From: an uncultured Pseudoteredinibacter sp.
GTDB taxonomy: Bacteria; Pseudomonadota; Gammaproteobacteria; Pseudomonadales; Cellvibrionaceae
Assembly (NCBI RefSeq): GCF_947502065.1
Contig: NZ_CANMYE010000008.1
Location: 47,889 to 111,888 of the forward strand
Direction: 5' to 3'
DNA length: 64,000 bases
Shown: positions 17,596 to 26,205 of the stretch, in pieces
Numbering within the stretch: position 1 is the stretch's first letter
How the letters are laid out: each line of letters starts with the position of its first letter
Translations under genes and position numbers: made by a program
The notes under the pieces: generated by a model
Told to the model about the DNA's origin: nothing
Seen by the model: the letters and a program-made list of their open reading frames with translations, nothing else
The model's database searches: none

Positions 17596-18804
17596 TTAAT
17601 CACGCCAAGCATTGATCAGTAAGTTTCTTGGACTGAGGGGCTTTGGGCAAAACTGACGCAGCTCTACAGCAAAACCACTCTCTTGTAGATATAACAACTG
17701 ATCTAACACAACGGCAAGCTCTAAAGGTCGCCGAAATACAAGGCGAGCAAGGTCTAAGCGACGTGCATCACTGAAGCGCTTAAGCCCAAGTGCTTGATAA
17801 TGCTGCCAGTCCACATCAACAGGTAGCTGCAACTGTCGCTTGTCTGCCAACAAGCGACAAAAGCCCTCGAAGCCCAATTGCAAACTAGATTGCGGCAAGG
17901 AGGGTGTACTGAGGTAATCATCAACAGCCCGCACATCGCGCTGCAAGGCATCAAAACCTAGGCGCCATTGCTGCAAAAGAATACGCTTGTTTTGCACGGC
18001 CCTGGGTGCTGTTACGGTTTCTTGAACAATCGTATGTAAATCTTGGCGCCGCAAAGTTAGATCTTCCGTCTCAGCTGCAGCTGACAAAAAGCTGTGCTGC
18101 TCGGCTGATATTTTTTGATAGCAACAAGGTGCCAGAGAGACAGCTTCAAGCTGTCGCTGAGCCGCCAGCTGCAGCAAGCGGCGGTGAAGGTCTCCACAGG
18201 CATGTAGTGCAAATACATGGTCACCATCGCCTATCAATCCCGCAGTCGCTTCTTCCAATACATCACAGGGCACAATCGAAAGCGCACCTTCCAACAAACT
18301 GTTGGCCAGCTCATTACCCGCATCAACTAAACTTTGTTGCCACTCCAAGCCAAGCACCTGGCATGATTCACTGAGCGCCAGAAAGCGACCTAAGTGCCCC
18401 TTACCGCAACACCAGTCTACCAAACGCTCCGCTTTTGCCGGTGCCGCTTGCTGAAAGTGTCTAATTTGCTGCCACTTTCGGCCCGGAATGTGACTAGGGA
18501 AAAAACGCATATCTTGAGCTAACTCAGGCAACTGCTCCGAACAAATTTCAACGTCGCTCGCCATACTCGACAGCTCATCTAGACCAGAAATATACGGGCT
18601 TAGATACTTTAACAGGCTGCTTACATCATTTTCCAGCTGCAATAAATCGCACTCTTCAAGGCTCAATAAAGCACGACTGAGATCATCATTCTCGGCTTGC
18701 CAAGACAAGCTTGGCTCGCGAAATGCGTTTGCCTGCCAAAACTCCCTTTGCTCATAGAGCCCCTGACATAAACGAGAGAAGTACAGTTGATAATCGTGGC
18801 TCAT
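17596..18804 (-). CDS. Class I SAM-dependent methyltransferase
   Basis: A 402-residue protein with a SAM-binding domain in its middle. Motif I is LVDWCCGKGHLGRFLAL with the acidic residue GLEW at the end of strand 2. The later HACGDLHRRLL and APCCYQK segments resemble the METTL25/PF13679-type methyltransferases. The N-terminal 110 residues are helical without a recognisable domain. The chosen ATG follows a weak AGG site; a TTG nine codons upstream is less likely. The substrate is unknown; related proteins are sometimes linked to RNA or ribosomal protein modification. Confidence 0.8.
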   Translation of the reverse strand: MSHDYQLYFSRLCQGLYEQREFWQANAFREPSLSWQAENDDLSRALLSLEECDLLQLENDVSSLLKYLSPYISGLDELSSMASDVEICSEQLPELAQDMRFFPSHIPGRKWQQIRHFQQAAPAKAERLVDWCCGKGHLGRFLALSESCQVLGLEWQQSLVDAGNELANSLLEGALSIVPCDVLEEATAGLIGDGDHVFALHACGDLHRRLLQLAAQRQLEAVSLAPCCYQKISAEQHSFLSAAAETEDLTLRRQDLHTIVQETVTAPRAVQNKRILLQQWRLGFDALQRDVRAVDDYLSTPSLPQSSLQLGFEGFCRLLADKRQLQLPVDVDWQHYQALGLKRFSDARRLDLARLVFRRPLELAVVLDQLLYLQESGFAVELRQFCPKPLSPRNLLINAWRD

Positions 18805-18904
18805 ATATCTATGCCTGAATGCTAATGGCAATGCGATGCCCCCAGGGGAATCTGGGGCACTAAATGTGTATAATGGCTTGTTTTGAATAACAGTATAAAA
18901 TTAT

Positions 18905-19618
18905 ATGCAAATCCAGCAATACTTCACCCCCCACGCGGACAATTCTGAGCAATTTAGCTTTAGCCGCGAACAAGCCAGCAACTTTGCCAAGTTCATCGCC
19001 AACGATTTCAACCCCATTCACGATGTCGACGCAAAGCGCTTCTGCGTTCCAGGCGATCTACTCTTTGCCATCAGCCTTGCCAAGGTGGGCCTAAGTAGAA
19101 GCATGGCAGTAGATTTCACTGATATGGTAAGTGACGGTATTCAGCTAAGTCTGAAAAATAATGAAGATGGCAGTAATGAGCTTGTCGCTGACAACGGTAA
19201 ATGTTATCTCAAACTTTTTGAAGAGGGTGAGCATTCTAATGACGAGGCTTTGATCAGCAGCTTAAGCGAGTCTTATGTCGCCTACTCAGGATTAACATTT
19301 CCGCATATTTTAGTGCCGCTGATGCGCGAACAAAATGTCATGATTAATCCTGCAAGACCGCTGGTAATCTACGAAGGCGCCAAATTGGAGCTCGATCGCC
19401 TAGATGTTAAGGAAGCCAATTTAGTCGGAGCCGAATCAAAGCTCGAAGTTAACGGCAAGCGTGGCACCGTAACACTTGGCTTTGATGTTATGTCCGGCAA
19501 AGATCGCATTGGCCACGGCGAAAAGCGCATGGTGCTTTCTGGGCTTCGAGAATTTGACGAGCAAGCAATGACTGATGTTGTCGCCTACTATAAAGAGCGC
19601 CAACAAAAATTATCTTAA
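18905..19618 (+). CDS. DUF3581 family protein (hotdog-like)
   Basis: A 237-residue protein matching DUF3581, found in Pseudomonas and relatives. The stretch FAKFIANDFNPIHDVDAKRF, followed by FCVPGDLLFA, resembles the Asp-x-Asn-Pro-x-His site of MaoC-type hotdog hydratases, which suggests an acyl-CoA or acyl-ACP binding fold. Catalysis is not demonstrated for the family as far as I know. It has its own upstream region, divergent from the methyltransferase, and ends at a strong bidirectional terminator. Confidence 0.82.
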   Translation: MQIQQYFTPHADNSEQFSFSREQASNFAKFIANDFNPIHDVDAKRFCVPGDLLFAISLAKVGLSRSMAVDFTDMVSDGIQLSLKNNEDGSNELVADNGKCYLKLFEEGEHSNDEALISSLSESYVAYSGLTFPHILVPLMREQNVMINPARPLVIYEGAKLELDRLDVKEANLVGAESKLEVNGKRGTVTLGFDVMSGKDRIGHGEKRMVLSGLREFDEQAMTDVVAYYKERQQKLS

Positions 19619-19635
19619 AAAAAGGTAAACACATT

Positions 19636-19667
19636 ATTATTGGCCCCTTGCTCAAGGGGCCAATAAT
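19636..19667. terminator. Bidirectional terminator between convergent genes
   Basis: Perfect 15-bp arms (ATTATTGGCCCCTTG / CAAGGGGCCAATAAT) separated by only 2 nt lie between the convergent stops of the DUF3581 gene and the SdrD-like gene. The A/T-rich ends of the stem supply short T runs on both strands. Confidence 0.8.
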
Positions 19668-19673
19668 CGAGCA

Positions 19674-21974
19674 TTAGTTCAGTCGACGCAGTGTAAAACC
19701 AAGCAATGCAAAAATGAAAAGCAATTTCATCGGCCACGACATAATCGGTACCGCAATAGACGGACCAGCTGCTGCCTTAGCACCCGCAAAACCAAAATCA
19801 AAACTGTGATCATTTTGCCCCGATCGACCAGTAGTCAAAACGCCAGTACTGTTAGAGGTATCCACATTCACCTCTAGCCACTGACCATTCAACACCCCAT
19901 TGGAATCTCTCATACGAGCATTGGCTTCACCGGCATTCGCATTGGCCAAAGTCGGATTGCTGCCGCCACACACAGATTCAATGGCATTTATATTTGGCGC
20001 TGACTGCATGTCGATAGCGATGGAACAGCTACTATGGCGTGGAATAAAGTTAGAACTTGTATTGGCTGAGCTAGACCAAACGGCATCAGTAAACAAATAC
20101 TGACCATTGATATCGGTTTGTACTTCTGCAAACTCAGCGCCACAACTTAAACGTAAAGTAACCGCTGAAATTTCGGCCTCACCGGGATCCTGTATACCGT
20201 TATTATCATTGCCAGAAAAGCCCGAGTTTTGATCACACCAAACGCGATTACCAAGCTGTAACGGCGCTGCCTCACAAATCAACTCCGAATCGCCTAAGCT
20301 GGTACTCTTACCGGAAAAGCCATTACCAGCACCCCGATATAATTCAGTGACTCGATTCTTACTACCGTCATCAGTGCTTAGCCAGTACAGACCTCCACTA
20401 TCCAAGCGCTCAGGATCAAGCGCGGTCATCACTAATTCATCGGTACCATTCAAAACTGCTAGACCACCAAAAGCTGTTTCGCGATGATCTTCACCCGGTT
20501 TCAGGAATTCATCCCCCGAGAAGAACTCGTCACTGGCAATATTGATCACTTCGATTTGATACTCGTTATTAACCAACGGGGTTGCACGTAATAACTCGCC
20601 ACCACTTACCGTATAAAAAAGCGTTGTGGTATCGGCAGTATTAGTACCTAAGTTTCTACCTCCCATCTGTAAAGATGTGCGATCAGAAAAATTAAGCAAC
20701 ATATTGCCATGATCATCGAACTCGATATCTGAAAGAATAGGCGATGGCTTGGAAAAGAAATTTTCACCAGACGTAATTGGATTACGAAGATCTATAATTT
20801 CATCTCCCCACGGCTGCCAAGCGCCACTTTGACTTGGGTACGGTGCTTGGCGAGGGTAATCTAAAGCGAAGGCAGCGACAGCTGTATGCCAGTTACTTCC
20901 ATCAAAACGATAAACGGCAGCACTCAAGTCCGCACTGGCACCACCATTCTCTGCACTGCAAACCACTCCTAGATAAACATCACCTTGATACGCCTTTACC
21001 GCCCAAGGTCTTGCTACGCCATTAATACAACTCATCGAATCGTGATTTGGAAAACTAGGTAAAGCGATCGGTGCCTGCGAGGCATCCCTACTATCAAAAC
21101 GATAGACTGCTCTATCATGCAGATTAACCGTATAAAAATATATTTGATCATCGGCCATGCTGATGCCACCCAAATCCACTTTGCCGACAAGGTCTATTGC
21201 TAGAGCATCATGATTCCCATCACTTGGATCAAGTCCATCTAGAGCTCTTGCGCTATTACTGGGCACCGCACCTACGCTAATCCCATGATCTGAAAATCGG
21301 CTAAAGACGCTAGGGGCGGTAGGGCTGTTTAGGGCATTCTCCTGAACATATATAGTGCCTTCTCCGGCGGGCCCTAATGCTGAATGTCGTTTTAGCATTG
21401 AACTCATAAACAAGCGATCGCCGTCACGCTGATAAGCCAGCCCCCAAACAGCGCCGGTCTGCTGTTTCGCAGCCAACATAGATTTGTTGGCTGCAAGATA
21501 AGATACGGCGACTACGGTATCACTAGGGTTCACAGAGCTGGCGGAATCACCATTAACAAAACAAGTTACTGCGATATCCGGATCGCTATGGCAAAACAAA
21601 CTAGGGTTATGCAAAGGAAGATCGATATTATCGCCATCATCGGCAAAGATAATCTGGCTTAGTTCACCGGCCCCCGCGAACAGAAACTTTTTCTGAGCGT
21701 CATTCAAAGTAAACTCTAATCGAACCGGGCCAGTTATTCCGGTTAAATTAAATTCACCTACTGAGTCTGTAAACTGAGGCGAATTACCCACCGCAGTACC
21801 ATCGACACCATAGGCACTAACCATCACTCCACTGATTGGGGGCTCATTAGCACCATCATCCGTACCATTGGCGTTATAGTCGTTAAAAATACTGCCAGTG
21901 ATATCGGCAAGTGAAACATTGGCAATGCCTGCGCATAAAAAAATCATTGCCAAGCTGAAGTTGCTGCTTTTCAT
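19674..21974 (-). CDS. Large surface protein with SdrD-B-like domains and C-terminal sorting-like tail
   Basis: A 766-residue exported protein. After a signal peptide (ending SLAD) comes an SdrD-B-like Cna-type domain (GSIFNDYNANGTDDGANE then PPISGVMVSAYG). A central region of about 400 residues looks like repeated beta strands, possibly a propeller (GLAYQRDGDRLFMSSMLKR and similar). A second SdrD-B-like domain follows (LGNRVWCDQNSG then NGIQDPGEAEI). The C-terminus is a short motif VPIMSW, a hydrophobic helix and RRLN, resembling IPTL-CTERM or PEP-CTERM sorting tails. The motif is divergent. No sortase-like gene is nearby. Function is probably cell-surface structure or adhesion, by inference. 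Confidence 0.78.
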   Translation of the reverse strand: MKSSNFSLAMIFLCAGIANVSLADITGSIFNDYNANGTDDGANEPPISGVMVSAYGVDGTAVGNSPQFTDSVGEFNLTGITGPVRLEFTLNDAQKKFLFAGAGELSQIIFADDGDNIDLPLHNPSLFCHSDPDIAVTCFVNGDSASSVNPSDTVVAVSYLAANKSMLAAKQQTGAVWGLAYQRDGDRLFMSSMLKRHSALGPAGEGTIYVQENALNSPTAPSVFSRFSDHGISVGAVPSNSARALDGLDPSDGNHDALAIDLVGKVDLGGISMADDQIYFYTVNLHDRAVYRFDSRDASQAPIALPSFPNHDSMSCINGVARPWAVKAYQGDVYLGVVCSAENGGASADLSAAVYRFDGSNWHTAVAAFALDYPRQAPYPSQSGAWQPWGDEIIDLRNPITSGENFFSKPSPILSDIEFDDHGNMLLNFSDRTSLQMGGRNLGTNTADTTTLFYTVSGGELLRATPLVNNEYQIEVINIASDEFFSGDEFLKPGEDHRETAFGGLAVLNGTDELVMTALDPERLDSGGLYWLSTDDGSKNRVTELYRGAGNGFSGKSTSLGDSELICEAAPLQLGNRVWCDQNSGFSGNDNNGIQDPGEAEISAVTLRLSCGAEFAEVQTDINGQYLFTDAVWSSSANTSSNFIPRHSSCSIAIDMQSAPNINAIESVCGGSNPTLANANAGEANARMRDSNGVLNGQWLEVNVDTSNSTGVLTTGRSGQNDHSFDFGFAGAKAAAGPSIAVPIMSWPMKLLFIFALLGFTLRRLN

Positions 21975-22327
21975 GTAGCGCTCAATCCTTCTTAAATCAC
22001 GGATAGAAGTTCAAGACCACCTGTCTATGTGTTTAGTAAGCAGATAGGCTTTTTGTTAATAGCCCTATTCTGATTTTCATCTTCCTTGATTTTTAAGTAA
22101 GCGAGAATTTATAGGAGCTAAAAGTGGTGGTCAAGACAAGAGATCGCCAAGAAGGCATTGGCTGGATTCGTGAGGCTACTCGATTAAACTTGCTTAAAAA
22201 AAATTAAAAAAATAACGAGGGGCCAGCCATGACTTATCACAGAACATAATGGAAAAGACTGGCTTTTATAGGGGCGCCACTGGCAATTTGGAACCCACCC
22301 CAAAAGATCGGTCAATAGTGCTAAATA

Positions 22328-22352
22328 TAATTTTAACCAGAAGTTAAAATTA
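22328..22352. repeat. A/T-rich inverted repeat, 10-bp arms
   Basis: TAATTTTAAC and GTTAAAATTA flank CAGAA. The repeat is perfect, 25 bp in all, in the gap upstream of the surface-protein gene (about 354 bp from its start). It could be an operator, but the distance is large and A/T-rich palindromes arise easily. Confidence 0.5.
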
Positions 22353-22400
22353 ATGCTTTTGTGTGATTTTTAGAGTGGTAAATGATAAGCATCGAAAAAA

Positions 22401-22454
22401 CACTCGGCCCTAGAGCCGATAATTAGGAACCCAAGCTATGCTGGGCTCCTAATT
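22401..22454 (-). terminator. Tandem hairpins ending the aldehyde dehydrogenase transcript
   Basis: Read on the minus strand, a first hairpin (AATTAGGA-N-CCCA paired with its near-complement, 22421-22454) is followed by a second short hairpin (TCGGC/GCCGA at 22404-22419) and then GTGTTTTTTC. The second hairpin plus T run is a plausible intrinsic terminator. Confidence 0.65.
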
Positions 22455-22465
22455 TCACAGACAAT

Positions 22466-23890
22466 TTATTGATTAGCGCCAAATACGGCTTTCACTTCTA
22501 AAAATTCTTCCAGGCCGAATTCTCCCCATTCACGACCATTACCTGACTGCTTGTAACCACCAAAAGGCCCTTTAGTATCTGCTCCCGCCCCGTTGAGGTG
22601 AACATTACCAGTGCGCAATTGATTAGCAACGTCGGCAGCTTCTTCTAGAGTTTCACCGTAAACATAGCCAGACAAGCCGTAAGGAGTATCGTTGGCAACT
22701 TCCACAGCTTCTTCTACAGAGCCGTATGGAATCATAGTGAGTACCGGCCCAAAAATTTCTTCGCGTGCAATTGTCATTTGATTATTGGCGCTAGCAAAAA
22801 CCGTTGGCTTCACATAGTAACCTTGCTCAAGCCCTTCTGGCTTCCCAGTACCACCCACAACAAGCTCTGCGCCCTCATCAATACCCTGCTGGATTAACGC
22901 TTGGATTTTTTGATACTGAACATCAGAAGATACCGGGCCAAGGTAAACACCTTCAGCATAAGGATTGTTCACCGAAAGCGCCTCAGCGGTTTGCTTGGCG
23001 ATAGCTACAGCCTCAGCATGTTTTTCAGCCGGTACTAGCATTCTAGATGGCGCATTACAGGACTGCCCTGAATTCATCATCATGCTCTGCACGCCTTTGG
23101 ATACCGCTTTTTCCAAGTTAGCTGTCGGCAAAATAATGTTTGCAGATTTGCCACCAAGCTCTAGGGATACTCGCTTAATGTCATCGGCAGCGGCTTTTGA
23201 AATTAAACGACCTGCGCGTGTAGAGCCGGTAAAAGAAACCATATCTACATCGGGGTGACTTGATAGTGGAGCACCTACACCAGGTCCGTCACCATTAACC
23301 ATATTAAACACACCAGCCGGCACACCAGCCTCATGCAATACTTCAGTAAAAATTGCAGCATCGAAAGGCGCAATTTCTGAAGGTTTAAGCACCATAGTAC
23401 AACCAGCAGCGATAGCCGGAGCAACTTTACAGGCAATCTGATTCAGCGGCCAATTCCACGGTGTAATTAACGCGCAAACACCAATCGGCTCTTTGCGCAA
23501 ACGGGTACTGCCACGATTACTTTCAAACTCGTAGTCTTTCAGCAGCTGCAAGGTTTCATTAAAATGCGCCGCCCCCATGGCTGATTGGGCCATTTTAGAT
23601 AGCCAAGCCGGCGCCCCCATTTCAGCGGTGATGGCTTGTGCTAGATCTTCTTGGCGCGCAGCAAGCCCGGCAAGAATTTTCTCTAACAAAGCAATACGCT
23701 CTTCGCGGCTAGTCTGGGAGAAAGCAGGAAAAGCCGCCTTGGCCGCCGCTACTGCGGCATTCACATCTTGCTCATTACCCAGAGCTATACGGCCACAGCT
23801 TTCTTCATTGGCAGGGTTGATAACCTCTAAGGTTTTCAGCTCATTTGGCGCTACCCATTCACCATTTATATAAAAATTAAGGGTTTCCAT
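22466..23890 (-). CDS. NAD(P)-dependent aldehyde dehydrogenase family protein
   Basis: A 474-residue ALDH-superfamily enzyme that oxidises an aldehyde to a carboxylate. Motifs: ITPWNWPLNQIACKVAPAIA and KPSEIAPF for cofactor binding, VSFTGSTRAGR, LELGGKSANI with the general-base Glu, NSGQSCNAPSRM with the catalytic Cys, and EEIFGPVLTMIPY near the C-terminus. The start ATG has AGGAG 7 nt upstream, with a GTG directly before it. The sequence does not reveal the substrate. The gene is alone on its strand, followed by terminator hairpins. Confidence 0.93.
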   Translation of the reverse strand: METLNFYINGEWVAPNELKTLEVINPANEESCGRIALGNEQDVNAAVAAAKAAFPAFSQTSREERIALLEKILAGLAARQEDLAQAITAEMGAPAWLSKMAQSAMGAAHFNETLQLLKDYEFESNRGSTRLRKEPIGVCALITPWNWPLNQIACKVAPAIAAGCTMVLKPSEIAPFDAAIFTEVLHEAGVPAGVFNMVNGDGPGVGAPLSSHPDVDMVSFTGSTRAGRLISKAAADDIKRVSLELGGKSANIILPTANLEKAVSKGVQSMMMNSGQSCNAPSRMLVPAEKHAEAVAIAKQTAEALSVNNPYAEGVYLGPVSSDVQYQKIQALIQQGIDEGAELVVGGTGKPEGLEQGYYVKPTVFASANNQMTIAREEIFGPVLTMIPYGSVEEAVEVANDTPYGLSGYVYGETLEEAADVANQLRTGNVHLNGAGADTKGPFGGYKQSGNGREWGEFGLEEFLEVKAVFGANQ

Positions 23891-24157
23891 CACTTGCTCC
23901 TGTAATTAACTGTATGTGTAAAACGGCCAGATTCTTTGAGGCGGCAAAATCCAGCATTTTTCATGTGGTCTAGACTGCCCTTTTTTACCGTATCTGCCAA
24001 GGCTGAAAGCACATCTTTACAAGCGAAAAATGACAGCACACCGCCAGCGTCTTACAAAGCAACGGTTTTCGCACAAATGTTAAGACGAAAGCAACTCCTG
24101 CTGACTATAATGCATAGCTCAAATACTCTAGGCGGTTTCCATTTTTACGGAGTTCAC

Positions 24158-24871
24158 ATGGCAGAAATCTTTCTGGTTAGGCACGGCCAAGCCTCATTTG
24201 GTACCGATAATTACGACCAATTATCAGAGCTAGGATACCAACAAGGCAAACTATTAGGTCAGCACTTCTTACAACAAGAACAGCGCTTTCACGGCCTTTA
24301 CAGTGGCACCCTAGCGCGCCAACAACAAACGGCTCAAGCACTTATTGATGTTTATCGTGCAGCAGCTGTTGAACTGCCTAGCCTTACCATCGATGCCAAT
24401 TGGAATGAATTTGACAATCATGCTCAGGTAGAAGAGCTACTACCTGCCATGCTTAAACAGTATCCAGGTTTAGCAAAGGATGCTGAAAATATGATGGCTG
24501 ACAAAAAGAGCTTTCAAAAAATCTTAAGGGCCGTTTTTCAGTACTGGATTTTAGAGGAGCCCCAGAGCTCTACATTAGAATCTTGGCCGCAATCAAGGAG
24601 CCGATTTGAGGCAGGCTTAGACGCTGTAATGCAAAAAAATAGCAGCGGCCAAAGCGCGGCGGTATTTACCTCTGGTGGCGTAATAGCAGCAGTAAGCGCA
24701 ATCGTTATGGGCCTGGGCGCAGATAAAGTTTATGGGCTCTTTGAGCCTGTTATCAATGCCTCTGTTACTCGCTTTGTGCACAATCAACATGATATTAGCT
24801 TATCAAGTTTTAATGAGCATCAGTTTCTGAATGCAATCAGCGGCTCAACAGGCTTTATTAGTTATCGATAG
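24158..24871 (+). CDS. Histidine phosphatase family protein
   Basis: A 237-residue phosphoglycerate-mutase-like phosphatase. The catalytic motif LVRHGQASFG near the N-terminus carries the phospho-accepting His. GTLARQQQTAQAL supplies the second Arg, NEFDNH the acid, and TSGGVIAA replaces the usual second-His block (GHG/SHG), so the second catalytic histidine is not obvious. The ATG at 24158 with GGAG upstream starts directly before the motif; a longer frame from 23936 would add 74 residues with no family similarity. The substrate is unknown. Confidence 0.87.
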   Translation: MAEIFLVRHGQASFGTDNYDQLSELGYQQGKLLGQHFLQQEQRFHGLYSGTLARQQQTAQALIDVYRAAAVELPSLTIDANWNEFDNHAQVEELLPAMLKQYPGLAKDAENMMADKKSFQKILRAVFQYWILEEPQSSTLESWPQSRSRFEAGLDAVMQKNSSGQSAAVFTSGGVIAAVSAIVMGLGADKVYGLFEPVINASVTRFVHNQHDISLSSFNEHQFLNAISGSTGFISYR

Positions 24872-24970
24872 CGTCACCTTATCCTAGCCTACTTGCTGGC
24901 TTTAAAGACGATAAAAGCTAGCATGGGGTCATAGGCGGGCTTTATAATAGGGCTTTTTCTAGGTACCACC

Positions 24971-26161
24971 ATGTCCTTTGCTCCGCTGCACCTTAAATCC
25001 AACGCCGACCGACGCCTTAAACAGGGGCATCTGTGGATCTATTCAAACGAAGTAAATAGCCAGCTAAGTCCTTTAAACGGATTCAGTTCAGGCCAGCAAG
25101 TTGAAGTACTTAGCAATGGCGGCAAGTCACTAGGGCTAGCCACTATGAACCCGCAAGGACTTATTTGCGCGCGCATGGTCAGCCGTCAAAAGAAGTACCC
25201 ATTGGATAAGTCCTTGTTGGTCCATCGTATTAAACAAGCTTTATCACTCAGAGAGCTGGCCTACTCCAAGCCATACTACCGCCTTGTTTATGGAGACAGC
25301 GATCTGCTGCCAGGATTAGTGGTTGACCGCTTCGGTGATTATTTGGTCGTACAAATTTCTACCGCCGGGATGGATCTGCTACAGCAAGAAATCGTGGAAG
25401 CCTTGCAGAAGGTTTTAAAGCCAGAAGCCATTTTATTGCGAAACGATCATAGCGCCAGAAAACTGGAAAACTTGCCTGAGTCAGTCGACACAGTCGGGGA
25501 TATTCCCGAAGCCGTTGAGATGGTAGAAAATGGCTGTCGCTTCTTAGCGCCAATAGCCTATGGTCAAAAGACTGGCTGGTTTTATGACCACCGAGAAAAT
25601 CGTGCACTCCTACAGCGACTCTCGCCAGGCAAACGTGTGCTCGACGTATTCAGCTATGTTGGCGGGTGGGGCGTTCAAGCCGCTTTTGCCGGAGCAAGTG
25701 AAGTGGTTTGTGTTGACGCTTCTGAATCGGCTCTTGACTGGGTATCCGAAAACGCGGCCATTAATGGCCTAGAAGATAAGGTGTCTACTATCCATGGCAA
25801 GGCCATTGAAGTATTAAAACAACTAATTCAGTCTCAGGAGCGTTTTGATATTGTAGTTCTTGATCCACCAGCTTTTATTAAAAAGCGCAAAGATCAAAAA
25901 TCTGGTGAAGCCGCTTATCGTCACATTAACGAGCTAGGAATGAGACTGCTGGGTAAAGATGGCATTTTGGTTTCGGGCTCCTGCTCCATGCACTTAGCTA
26001 AAGATCGCTTGAACGATATTGTTCGCGCTTCTGCTCGCCATCTAGAGCGCCACTGCCAAATCCTCCATCAAGGCGGTCAAGGTGCTGACCACCCGGTTCA
26101 TCCGTCTATTGCTGAAACTGATTACTTAAAAGCGGTCTTCGCCAGGGTTTACCTACCCTAA
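24971..26161 (+). CDS. rlmI: 23S rRNA m5C1962 methyltransferase RlmI
   Basis: A 396-residue SAM-dependent methyltransferase with an N-terminal PUA RNA-binding domain (LKSNADRRLKQGHLWIYSNEV). The middle is an RlmI/RlmK-like domain (YGDSDLLPGLVVDRFGDYLV). Motif I is VLDVFSYVGGWGVQAAFAGA, motif IV is VVLDPPAFIK, and SGSCSMHL holds the likely catalytic cysteine for 5-methylcytosine. Length and order match E. coli RlmI. It is followed by a GC-rich inverted repeat shared with the end of the imelysin-like gene. Confidence 0.9.
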   Translation: MSFAPLHLKSNADRRLKQGHLWIYSNEVNSQLSPLNGFSSGQQVEVLSNGGKSLGLATMNPQGLICARMVSRQKKYPLDKSLLVHRIKQALSLRELAYSKPYYRLVYGDSDLLPGLVVDRFGDYLVVQISTAGMDLLQQEIVEALQKVLKPEAILLRNDHSARKLENLPESVDTVGDIPEAVEMVENGCRFLAPIAYGQKTGWFYDHRENRALLQRLSPGKRVLDVFSYVGGWGVQAAFAGASEVVCVDASESALDWVSENAAINGLEDKVSTIHGKAIEVLKQLIQSQERFDIVVLDPPAFIKKRKDQKSGEAAYRHINELGMRLLGKDGILVSGSCSMHLAKDRLNDIVRASARHLERHCQILHQGGQGADHPVHPSIAETDYLKAVFARVYLP

Positions 26162-26176
26162 GCCGCTTTGGATTGG

Positions 26177-26205
26177 GGCTCGACGATTACATTACGGGTC
26201 GAGCC
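26177..26205. terminator. Inverted repeat between convergent genes
   Basis: GGCTCGAC and GTCGAGCC pair over a 13-nt loop between rlmI and the imelysin-like gene; the right arm touches the stop codon of the latter. T runs are weak, so it is only a candidate terminator. Confidence 0.45.

Larger units (their letters stand above)
21975..22465. other. 491-bp gene-free region
   Basis: No normal-sized gene is supported on either strand. It contains an A/T-rich 10-bp inverted repeat at 22328-22352, terminator-like hairpins for the aldehyde dehydrogenase gene at 22401-22454, and a possible 27-codon frame at 22124-22207 that begins with GTG after AGGAG. No tRNA fold was seen. Confidence 0.55.

Noticed and set aside
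21975..22465. tRNA gene in the 491-bp gap
   Set aside because: No cloverleaf with a T-arm GTTC core and matching acceptor ends could be drawn.
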